This document shows positions 1-5,083 of a stretch of 9,449 nucleotides of DNA, piece by piece (positions within the stretch are counted from its first letter, which is position 1; each line of letters starts with the position of its first letter). The stretch spans positions 1 through 9,449 of the forward strand of contig CAJOQY010000186.1 in the NCBI GenBank assembly GCA_905236835.1, written 5' to 3'. The stretch comes from an uncultured Oscillibacter sp. Lineage in GTDB: Bacteria > Bacillota > Clostridia > Oscillospirales > Oscillospiraceae. The translations under genes and the position numbers were made by a program. The notes below the pieces were generated by a model. The model ran no database searches. It worked only from the letters and a program-made list of their open reading frames with translations, and had not been told where the DNA came from.

Positions 1-561
1 AGAATATAATAACACGACGCCCAATAAAAACAATCCTGATCCCAATAAATTCACGATCATATAACGCACGGCGGCAAGCGTTGTCCGCCCGATTTCCCGG
101 ACGATTAAAATCCCGCAGGATGTCAGAGTCAATATTTCAAGAAATACATAGCCCGTGAATATGTCATTCGTCCAGATCAAAGCCATTAAAGCCGCCGTTA
201 ATAAATTGATCAGCGTAAAATATAAATTAATCTTGCTTGCCTCAACGTCCACGATTAAAAACCGCCATCCGCCCAGAACAGAGCAAAGCAATATTAATAT
301 AAACGCCGACGCCATCAACGCTTCCAATATCCCGGCGCGGATTTCATTCCCCCACGGCGCGGGAAACTCGCCCATCACATATGTGAAAGATTCCCCGGTC
401 TGAATTGTATAATATAACACCGCCGCGCATAAAAATAATAATACGCATTCATAACAGACCGTATAAAATTTTGCCTGACGCCCGCTTAACAGCATACATA
501 ACGCGCTCGAAAACAGACTGAATATAATCGTAAACAGCGGGAAATTTTGAACCAGTTCCAT
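1..561 (-). CDS. MnhD/NuoN-like proton-translocating antiporter subunit, N-terminal part (cut by left edge)
   Basis: This is the first 187 residues of a large polytopic membrane protein of the NuoL/M/N-MrpD family, which forms the ion-conducting channel of Mrp antiporters, Mbh hydrogenases and complex I. Hydrophobic segments lie at about 8-25, 36-53, 78-97, 111-130, 134-153 and 165-187. The stretch TNDIFTGYVFLEILTLTS (131-148) matches the family's conserved helix with its key membrane glutamate (here Glu142). AAVRYMIVNLLGSGLFLLG (163-181) matches the following helix. The chosen ATG at 561 has GGGAG 11 bases upstream. An in-frame ATG at 579 would add six residues. The gene starts 21 bases after the mnhC stop, so it belongs to the same operon. 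The C-terminal half lies outside the window. MrpD, MrpA-N and NuoN cannot be separated with certainty on this fragment; position after mnhC favours MnhD/MbhH. Confidence 0.87.
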   Translation of the reverse strand, partial: MELVQNFPLFTIIFSLFSSALCMLLSGRQAKFYTVCYECVLLFLCAAVLYYTIQTGESFTYVMGEFPAPWGNEIRAGILEALMASAFILILLCSVLGGWRFLIVDVEASKINLYFTLINLLTAALMALIWTNDIFTGYVFLEILTLTSCGILIVREIGRTTLAAVRYMIVNLLGSGLFLLGVVLLYS

Positions 562-582
562 GATATTATAAACTCCCATATC

Positions 583-978
583 TTAACGGTCTTCCAGCAG
601 ATGTTTGGATATTTCATAGATTTTATCCAAATCCAACGTATGATAACGCCGGTAAAGCCGGACCGCCAGAGACAGCATGACAGCCGTCACGGATACGGAG
701 ACGACAATGCCGGTCAATACCAGTCCCGCCGGGACAGGATTGATATAGGCTTGCGCACCCCGGACGCCGTCAATCAAAATCGGCGCTTTGCGGCCTTTGA
801 TATAGCCCATACTCGCCAGAAATAAAAAACTCCCCGTGTCCATGATATTCATGCCGATAATTTTATGAATTAAATTCCGATGAAATAATAACATCGTCAG
901 GCCGATGACGAATAAAATAATCGCCGCCGCTTCCTCATAATTCGCCATCAGCGCGGACAGAATCTCCGGCATTTTCAA
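583..978 (-). CDS. mnhC: MnhC/NuoK-like antiporter subunit C
   Basis: This small three-helix membrane protein corresponds to MrpC/MnhC of Na+/H+ antiporters, MbhG of membrane hydrogenases and NuoK of complex I. Its 131 residues are a normal length. Hydrophobic helices lie at about 17-33, 37-58 and 84-109. The stretch NPVPAGLVLTGIVVSVSVTA (80-99) matches the signature usually read as DPLPQALVLTAIV; here the usual Gln is Gly. The C-terminal tail (110-131) is charged. The first codon at 978 is TTG. An ATG two codons later (972, giving MPEILSAL) is equally possible, because GGGGGTG at 983-989 sits 4 bases before the TTG and 10 before the ATG. The gene follows an A/T-only spacer after the fused MbhE-MnhB gene and precedes the MnhD-like gene, the usual B-C-D order. 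Confidence 0.88.
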   Translation of the reverse strand: MKMPEILSALMANYEEAAAIILFVIGLTMLLFHRNLIHKIIGMNIMDTGSFLFLASMGYIKGRKAPILIDGVRGAQAYINPVPAGLVLTGIVVSVSVTAVMLSLAVRLYRRYHTLDLDKIYEISKHLLEDR

Positions 979-991
979 ACAACACCCCCGG

Positions 992-1053
992 AATTAAAAT
1001 TAATATAAAATAAAATTTTTTAAATTAAATTATATATATTATATATATATTTT
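992..1053. repeat. A/T-only spacer tract, 62 bases, between mnhB-like gene and mnhC
   Basis: Every base from 992 to 1053 is A or T, ending in a run of TA dinucleotides. It fills the gap between the stop of the fused MbhE-MnhB gene and the Shine-Dalgarno site of mnhC. No hairpin with a GC stem is present, so an ordinary intrinsic terminator is not seen. Such DNA contains many chance -10 hexamers on both strands. Its role is unknown; similar tracts occur in other spacers of the window. Confidence 0.8.
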
Positions 1054-1057
1054 CCCG

Positions 1058-2005
1058 TCAATCCCCGCCGATACCGCCCCGGCGGAATAAACTGTAAAAT
1101 CCAAACATCGTACAGGCGACGACAAGTCCCACGGCAATATCAAGCGGCAATATCAAGCCGCCTGACAAAATCGCGCCGGGTTCGCCTTTCGGAATATGAT
1201 TTTCCAGCCCGTTCGCGCCGGTGAAAAATACATAGCCTTTCGCGAATGAATAAAAAGACAGCGCGAAAAAAGCCGTGAACTGAAATCTCCGGCCCGTGAG
1301 AAACCGATCCGCGGCGGCGTCGCCGAACGCCGAGGCGAAGATCACCAGTCCGGCCCCCAATACGGCCCCGCCGGAAAAGCCGCCCCCCGGCGATAACTGG
1401 CCGTTTAATAATATATAAATCCCGAATAATAAAATACACGGGACTAATATTAAGCCGACTTTGCGGAGAATCATATCCTGATCCGTCGGGAAAAACTTTT
1501 CGTCCCGAATCGTGTAATAATCTTCCAAATCCGAGCGCATATTTTTGCTGTCCCGCCGCAATAATATCATCACGCAGATCAACGCCGTGAATAAAACGTG
1601 CGATTCCCCCAGCGTGTCAAACGCCCGGTAATCTAAAATCATCCCGGCGACAATATTCGTCGCGCCGGTTTCTTCCAGTCCGCGCTCCACATACCGTTCG
1701 GCCACAACCGCCGCGCGGGGATTCTCATCGCCGTAACGCGTGATATGCGCGGTCATATATAAAAATACCGCCATCAGCGTCAGACAGCAGCCGACGGCCA
1801 GAACCGCGTACCATATCCGGACTATATTCCGTTCCGCCGTCATAAGACGATCCATGCCTTCCAGCGCGTTCCGTTCCGCCGTTTTTTCGTTCTGACGCAT
1901 TTCCTGACGCGGCAAGTCATATCCTTCCGCGCCTTCCAGAAGGCCGGACAGAAGATTATTTTCCCCGTCCAGCCATTTTTGAAGTTCCTGATCGACACGC
2001 TTCAC
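1058..2005 (-). CDS. Fused MbhE-like / MnhB antiporter subunit with hydrophilic N-terminal extension
   Basis: This 315-residue membrane protein joins two Mrp modules that are usually separate or part of MrpA. Residues 1-60 are hydrophilic and charged. A helix at 62-84 and the region 115-149, with LDYRAFDTLGES at 124-135, match MbhE or the extreme C-terminus of MrpA, where a FDTLGE motif is typical. Residues 180-305 are an MnhB domain: LVPCILLFGIYILLNG, then SPGGGFSGGAVLGAGLVI (205-222), and a last pair of helices at about 241-260 and 279-303. The start is GTG at 2005 with AGGGG 8 bases upstream. It overlaps the stop of the DUF4040 gene by four bases (GTGA), which indicates translational coupling. 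These subunits help form the ion path beside the MnhD/A channels. The ~60-residue N-terminal extension is odd and resembles nothing I recognise. Confidence 0.86.
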   Translation of the reverse strand: MKRVDQELQKWLDGENNLLSGLLEGAEGYDLPRQEMRQNEKTAERNALEGMDRLMTAERNIVRIWYAVLAVGCCLTLMAVFLYMTAHITRYGDENPRAAVVAERYVERGLEETGATNIVAGMILDYRAFDTLGESHVLFTALICVMILLRRDSKNMRSDLEDYYTIRDEKFFPTDQDMILRKVGLILVPCILLFGIYILLNGQLSPGGGFSGGAVLGAGLVIFASAFGDAAADRFLTGRRFQFTAFFALSFYSFAKGYVFFTGANGLENHIPKGEPGAILSGGLILPLDIAVGLVVACTMFGFYSLFRRGGIGGD

Positions 2006-2388
2006 GTCTGTTTCCCCTTCTTCCGTCCGGTCAAAATATTCCGTTTTGGCGCGCGGGAATGTTGATCGCCAATATCATGGCTGTCCATTTCGCCGGATTC
2101 CGTCTGCCGCGCGTCGTCCATTTGACGGATTTTTTTCAGCGTGACAAGAAACAAATATCCGCTCACGCCCGCGCCGACCGCCGCCTCCGTGATCGCCAAA
2201 TCCGGCGATTCCATTAAAATCCACAACAGGCACATGATCGAGCTGTATGACATAAATATAATCACGGCCTGTAATAAATTTTTTGTCAGATTCACGGCGA
2301 CAGCGCAGCCGATTAATAAAAGCAATAAAATTATCCGGTTGATTTCCGCTAAATCCGTGCCGAATATCTCTAAATTCACGCGTTTCAT
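2002..2388 (-). CDS. Stand-alone DUF4040 / MbhD-like antiporter subunit
   Basis: This 128-residue protein corresponds to the DUF4040 (MbhD) module, which in canonical Mrp antiporters is fused inside MrpA and in Mbh hydrogenases is a separate subunit. Helices lie at about 16-32 and 37-58. SPDLAITEAAVGAG (61-74), with the conserved membrane glutamate Glu68, is the family signature and leads into a third helix to about 83. Residues 84-128 form a hydrophilic, basic tail (NILTGRKKGKQT at the end) that is longer than the core family needs. The ATG at 2388 directly abuts the G-rich Shine-Dalgarno stretch at 2389-2394, which is too close. The in-frame GTG at 2379 (starting at residue 4) lies 9 bases from it and may be the true start. 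The gene begins 9 bases after the ybjQ stop and overlaps the next gene by four bases. Confidence 0.87.
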   Translation of the reverse strand: MKRVNLEIFGTDLAEINRIILLLLLIGCAVAVNLTKNLLQAVIIFMSYSSIMCLLWILMESPDLAITEAAVGAGVSGYLFLVTLKKIRQMDDARQTESGEMDSHDIGDQHSRAPKRNILTGRKKGKQT

Positions 2389-2397
2389 CCCCCTGTT

Positions 2398-2709
2398 TCA
2401 GCGGATTTTGACCGCCGTGCCATACGCCACCATCTCCGCCGCGCTCTGCATCACGGACGACGAACCGAACCGGACGCCAATCACGGCGTCCGCGCCCAGT
2501 TTGCGCGCCTCGTCTTTCATGCGGTCCAGCGCGATATTGCGGGCTTGCGCGATCATTTCCGTATAACCCGTGATTTCGCCGCCAACAAGCGTTTTTAACC
2601 CCGCCATGAAATCGCGTCCGAAATGCGTGGACTGAACCACCGTTCCGGTCACAAGTCCCAGCGCGTCGAATTCCGCGCCGGGTATATGATCAATCGTGTA
2701 GATTTTCAA
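2398..2709 (-). CDS. YbjQ/UPF0145 family protein
   Basis: This 103-residue soluble protein of the YbjQ (UPF0145, 'putative heavy-metal-binding') family is recognised from the early GLVTGTVVQSTHFGRDF block, the central GGEITGYTEMIAQARNIAL segment, and the C-terminal LGADAVIGVRFGSSSVMQ...MVAYGTAVKIR, all typical of the family in order. These proteins form small oligomeric rings; no biochemical role is firmly established. The start is chosen at TTG 2709 (protein begins MKIYTIDHIPG) because GGAGG at 2718-2722 lies 8 bases upstream. A TTG at 2724 would add five residues but has no ribosome binding site, only A/T DNA. It sits inside the antiporter cluster between mnhG and the DUF4040 gene, on the same strand, with only 9 bases to the latter. 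Co-transcription is likely; a functional link to the antiporter is inference only. Confidence 0.9.
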   Translation of the reverse strand: MKIYTIDHIPGAEFDALGLVTGTVVQSTHFGRDFMAGLKTLVGGEITGYTEMIAQARNIALDRMKDEARKLGADAVIGVRFGSSSVMQSAAEMVAYGTAVKIR

Positions 2710-2722
2710 GTTTTCCGCCTCC

Positions 2723-2783
2723 AATTATAATAATATTTATAATATAAAATATTTATAATATAATATATAATAATTTTATAATA
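2723..2783. repeat. A/T-only spacer tract, 61 bases, with a 16-bp tandem duplication
   Basis: All 61 bases are A or T. Inside it a 15-base word (ATATTTATAATATAA) occurs twice, at 2733-2747 and 2749-2763, separated by one base, which is a perfect 16-bp tandem unit plus change. The tract fills the gap between the mnhG stop and the ybjQ ribosome binding site. It contains several TATAAT-like hexamers, so a promoter for ybjQ and the downstream genes cannot be excluded, but no convincing -35 partner was found. Confidence 0.75.
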
Positions 2784-2789
2784 CGCGCG

Positions 2790-3107
2790 TTATATCCGGT
2801 CCATATGGTCATAAAAATGCCGGTTGGTATAATATTCAATCTGCGCCAGAAAATGCGACGACACCGGAGAGCATATCCATAAAAATATCAGCGGCATCAT
2901 CAATTTGCCGATTTCCAATAAATGCTCCGCGCTGATTATCAAAGATAACAACACGAAAAACAAGCCCATTGTGTCGCCCAGACCGGCGGCGTGGACACGG
3001 TTCATGATATAGCGAAATCGGCAATTGCCAATCACCGCGCCGACGAAAAAAATCAAGCCCGCTGTCAAAAAAATCGCGGCGATCCAAAAGCGTATCCATT
3101 CAAGCAT
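2790..3107 (-). CDS. mnhG: MnhG antiporter subunit
   Basis: This 105-residue membrane protein is the MnhG/MrpG (PhaG) subunit of multisubunit cation/proton antiporters, equivalent to MbhC. Three hydrophobic segments lie at about 6-27, 46-60 and 68-80. The signature RVHAAGLGDTMGLFFVLL (37-54) is near canonical (R-x-HAAxxxDTxG), and SPVSSHFLAQIEY (80-92) matches the family's S-P-V-S-S/A-H ending. The length is normal, with a short charged tail. The ATG at 3107 has GGAGGG about 8 bases upstream and lies within the end of mnhF, so the two genes overlap by 8 bases, in line with translational coupling. MrpE, F and G are small accessory subunits needed for assembly and function of the antiporter. 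Confidence 0.92.
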   Translation of the reverse strand: MLEWIRFWIAAIFLTAGLIFFVGAVIGNCRFRYIMNRVHAAGLGDTMGLFFVLLSLIISAEHLLEIGKLMMPLIFLWICSPVSSHFLAQIEYYTNRHFYDHMDRI

Positions 3108-3462
3108 TTTGATTTCCCTCCGGTTTTTCCCGTATTGATTCAGGCGGTTTGATTTCCCGTCTGACTTTTTTCCCGTCGTCCCCTGACGGTTTCGGCGGAA
3201 TCAGTACCCGCGCCAGAATCAATACGGATACTAAGCTGATCATCGTATAAATTAACGCGACATCCAGAAGCCATGTTTCTCGCAATAATTTCGACAAAAT
3301 CACAATGGCGGCGATAACAATCGTGCCGATCATGTTGATACATAACAATCTGTCCGTGACGCCGGGACCGCGAATCGAACGCGCCAGCAATACGCCCAGC
3401 GAAACCGCCAAGATAATCAGCGCGGCGGAATATAAAATCTGATACGCGCTTTCCACAGTCAT
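3100..3462 (-). CDS. mnhF: MnhF antiporter subunit
   Basis: This 120-residue membrane protein is the MnhF/MrpF subunit (MbhB equivalent). Helices lie at about 8-27, 41-58 and 68-89. RGPGVTDRLLCINMIGT (31-47), with the conserved Asp37 of the R-G-P-x-x-x-D-R motif, and DVALIYTMISLVSVL (67-81) are the two hallmarks. The core is normal in length, but residues 90-120 make an extra hydrophilic lysine- and glutamate-rich tail. The ATG at 3462 has a strong AGGAGG at 3471-3476, 8 bases upstream. It lies 54 bases after mnhE and overlaps mnhG by 8 bases. A perfect Spo0A-box-like heptamer occurs by codon content at 3290-3296. Confidence 0.92.
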   Translation of the reverse strand: MTVESAYQILYSAALIILAVSLGVLLARSIRGPGVTDRLLCINMIGTIVIAAIVILSKLLRETWLLDVALIYTMISLVSVLILARVLIPPKPSGDDGKKVRREIKPPESIREKPEGNQNA

Positions 3463-3516
3463 TCCAACGGCCTCCTGATAGAATGAAAATTTTATATTTT
3501 GATTATTTTTTATATT

Positions 3517-3972
3517 TTACGGGAATTTTTTCAACAGCCGGATAAAAGACGAGTTTTCCAGTCCGTCGGCGTATTCCCGCCGCAGGGCGTGGACGACAAA
3601 ATAATCATGATCCTGAAAGACCGTGATTGTTCCGGGCGTGAGCGTGATGGAATTGGCAAGCAGGACATTTTGATAATTTCTTGTCAATCCGGAATGAAAT
3701 TCGATCAAAAGCGGCTCCGGGTGGGATTTGGGATTCAGCGCCACCAGCAGGACATTCCACGCCGCTATGACGGTTTCCCGTAAAAGATTGCATAAATATA
3801 ACGCCAACAGCGGCGCGATTTGAAATAACAGCCGTTCGCGGTCCGGAGACCAGCCCAGAAACCGGACGGCGAATCCGAACAACGCCGCGCTGATGATCAA
3901 GCCGAAACAAATGATTTCAACCGTAACGCGGCCATTTAATACGATCCAGATACAGAAAAACAAGATACTCAT
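3517..3972 (-). CDS. mnhE: MnhE antiporter subunit
   Basis: This 151-residue protein is the MnhE/MrpE subunit (MbhA equivalent), first of the antiporter cluster. The N-terminal half has hydrophobic helices at about 2-13, 17-39 and 48-78; the C-terminal half is a soluble domain. LANSITLTPGT (105-115) is the family's hallmark L-x-x-S-I-T-L-T-P-G-T, followed by HDYFVVHAL (122-130). The ATG at 3972 gives a normal N-terminus, but the only good Shine-Dalgarno site (AAAGGAG, 3989-3995) is 16 bases away. An in-frame ATT at 3981 lies 7 bases from it and would add three residues. The gene follows mgtC by 78 bases on the same strand, across an A/T-only tract, and precedes mnhF by 54 bases. Confidence 0.92.
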   Translation of the reverse strand: MSILFFCIWIVLNGRVTVEIICFGLIISAALFGFAVRFLGWSPDRERLLFQIAPLLALYLCNLLRETVIAAWNVLLVALNPKSHPEPLLIEFHSGLTRNYQNVLLANSITLTPGTITVFQDHDYFVVHALRREYADGLENSSFIRLLKKFP

Positions 3973-4011
3973 GATATAAATTTTATCGCTCCTTTGGGGC
4001 GGATTGGCTTG

Positions 4012-4063
4012 TTTAAATTAATATTTTTAATTAATATTTAATTAATTATTTTAATTAATATTA
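4012..4063. repeat. A/T-only tract, 52 bases, with three AATTAATATT copies
   Basis: All 52 bases are A or T. The 10-base word AATTAATATT occurs at 4016-4025, 4029-4038 and 4053-4062. The tract fills most of the mgtC-mnhE gap and runs into mgtC itself: the last four codons and the TAA stop of mgtC are part of it. The sequence is rich in self-complementary AATTAATT words, but there is no GC-rich stem, so it is not a normal intrinsic terminator. Confidence 0.75.
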
Positions 4064-4812
4064 GAATAACTGACGGAATTGACTTTGCCGTGTCCGTGCA
4101 GAAAATCGTCCACTTCCTGAATGGTTCCGTGAGGGCATTTCAACACGAGTTTGTAAGTAACAATGCCGTCCTGATAAGATACTTCGCTTTCCGCCACTTG
4201 CGCGTGTCGGCTTTCCAGAAACAAATCAAATGAATCCCGGAAATTCGCCTCCGGAATGATCGAAAATGTCAATTGATGCGTGACAAGATCCGTGCCGAAT
4301 CCGATCCGGTGCATGAGAAGCTGTAAAATAATCAGCGTGACGGTAAAGCCGACGCCAACGGCGTACATCCCGGAGCCGATTGTCAGCCCCACGCCCGCCG
4401 TCGCCCAGATGCCCGCCGCCGTGGTCAGGCCGCGAATGGAGTTGCCGCTTTTAAATATCGCGCCCGCGCCGAGAAAACTCACGCCGCTGACAACCTGCGC
4501 GGCGATCCGGGCCGGGTCCGCTCCTCTTGTCCCGTGGAACGCGGCCCCGGAAGCGGATGTTAAATCCGCGAAGCCGTATTTGGACACCACCATCATGAGA
4601 GCGGCGGTACAGCACACGATGACATGAGTACGCATGCCGGCCTCTTTCAGGCGGCGGCTGCGCTCCACGCCGATACACGCCCCGCACACCGCCGAAACCA
4701 GAATCCGAAGCAGCAGCTCCAATGTCTGTAAAATCGTGAATTGCCCGCTGAGATACCCTCCCAGTGTCAGATAATTTCGCGCCAGATACTCTGTCACTGT
4801 GGAAATGTCCAT
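4051..4812 (-). CDS. MgtC/SapB family membrane protein
   Basis: This 253-residue inner-membrane protein belongs to the MgtC/SapB family, members of which are linked to low-Mg2+ and phosphate/ATP homeostasis; it is not itself shown to be a Mg2+ transporter. Family motifs are GVERSRRLKEAGMRTHVIV (48-66), with the typical E-R...G-x-R-T-H, IAAQVVSGVSFLGAGAI (103-119), and GLTTAAGIWATAGVGLTIGSG (128-148, written here only to show the repeated T-A-A-x-x-W-x-T-A pattern). Helices run through about 30-165. Residues 175-253 form a soluble, ACT-like C-terminal domain. The ATG at 4812 has an excellent AGGAGGAG (4821-4828), 8 bases upstream. It is the first gene of the minus-strand group and may share transcripts with the antiporter genes 78 bases downstream. 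A Spo0A-box heptamer lies 74 bases upstream of its start. Confidence 0.92.
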   Translation of the reverse strand: MDISTVTEYLARNYLTLGGYLSGQFTILQTLELLLRILVSAVCGACIGVERSRRLKEAGMRTHVIVCCTAALMMVVSKYGFADLTSASGAAFHGTRGADPARIAAQVVSGVSFLGAGAIFKSGNSIRGLTTAAGIWATAGVGLTIGSGMYAVGVGFTVTLIILQLLMHRIGFGTDLVTHQLTFSIIPEANFRDSFDLFLESRHAQVAESEVSYQDGIVTYKLVLKCPHGTIQEVDDFLHGHGKVNSVSYSNIN

Positions 4813-4832
4813 GCCAAATTCTCCTCCTGATG

Positions 4833-4868
4833 ATTATATATTATTATATAATAATTATATATTATATT
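4833..4868. repeat. A/T-only tract, 36 bases, upstream of mgtC
   Basis: All 36 bases are A or T, directly upstream of the mgtC Shine-Dalgarno site. On the minus strand it contains TATAAT at 4866-4861, a perfect -10 hexamer, which would place the mgtC start of transcription inside the tract. The matching -35 position (4884-4889, CGAAGC on the minus strand) is poor. Confidence 0.6.
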
Positions 4869-4885
4869 CCGCGCGCTTATTTCGC

Positions 4886-4892
4886 TTCGACA
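4886..4892 (-). promoter_or_regulatory. Spo0A-box-like heptamer (TGTCGAA on the minus strand)
   Basis: The minus strand reads TGTCGAA, an exact match to the published Spo0A binding core. It lies 16 bases upstream of the -35 element of the plus-strand promoter and overlaps the expected -35 position of a possible mgtC promoter. A 7-base word is expected about once by chance in a window of this size on both strands, so placement in a 271-base regulatory gap next to a Spo0A-like gene is the main argument. Binding is inference. Confidence 0.35.
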
Positions 4893-4908
4893 GGAAAACG
4901 AAATCCGC

Positions 4909-4937
4909 TTGACGTATGGAAAACTTTCTGGTAACAT
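4909..4937 (+). promoter_or_regulatory. Sigma-A-type promoter candidate for the Spo0A-like gene
   Basis: TTGACG (4909-4914) and TAACAT (4932-4937) are separated by 17 bases, close to the TTGACA/TATAAT consensus. Transcription would start near 4944, leaving a leader of about 140 bases before the ATG at 5084. The leader holds TTCCGC (4971-4976), which can pair with GCGGAG (4984-4989) or GCGGAA (4997-5002), followed by a short T run, and then an A/T-rich stretch. Confidence 0.5.
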
Positions 4938-5066
4938 TGGAATTATAATATTATAGCATATTCCGGGCAATTCCGCAAGCGTCGCGGAGCGGGGTCGCGG
5001 AAAGTTTTATAGATATAATTATATAAATAATTATAATCAATTCAATAAATAACGAGAAATTGTGTC

Positions 5067-5072
5067 GGGAGG
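5067..5072 (+). promoter_or_regulatory. Shine-Dalgarno site deciding the start of the Spo0A-like gene
   Basis: GGGAGG lies 11 bases before the ATG at 5084. It falls inside the longer reading frame that would begin at TTG 5060, so it supports the ATG rather than the TTG, which has no ribosome binding site of its own. Confidence 0.7.
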
Positions 5073-5083
5073 CGCTGGGACGT

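Noticed and set aside
155..403. Plus-strand open frame opposite the MnhD-like gene.
   Set aside because: Antisense shadow: the minus-strand frame matches the NuoN/MrpD family, this one resembles nothing and has no ribosome site.
3290..3296. A second perfect TGTCGAA (minus strand), with A/T-rich flanks much like the extended Spo0A box, inside mnhF.
   Set aside because: It lies in coding DNA for Ile-Leu-Ser-Lys, away from any start, and about one match is expected by chance in the window.
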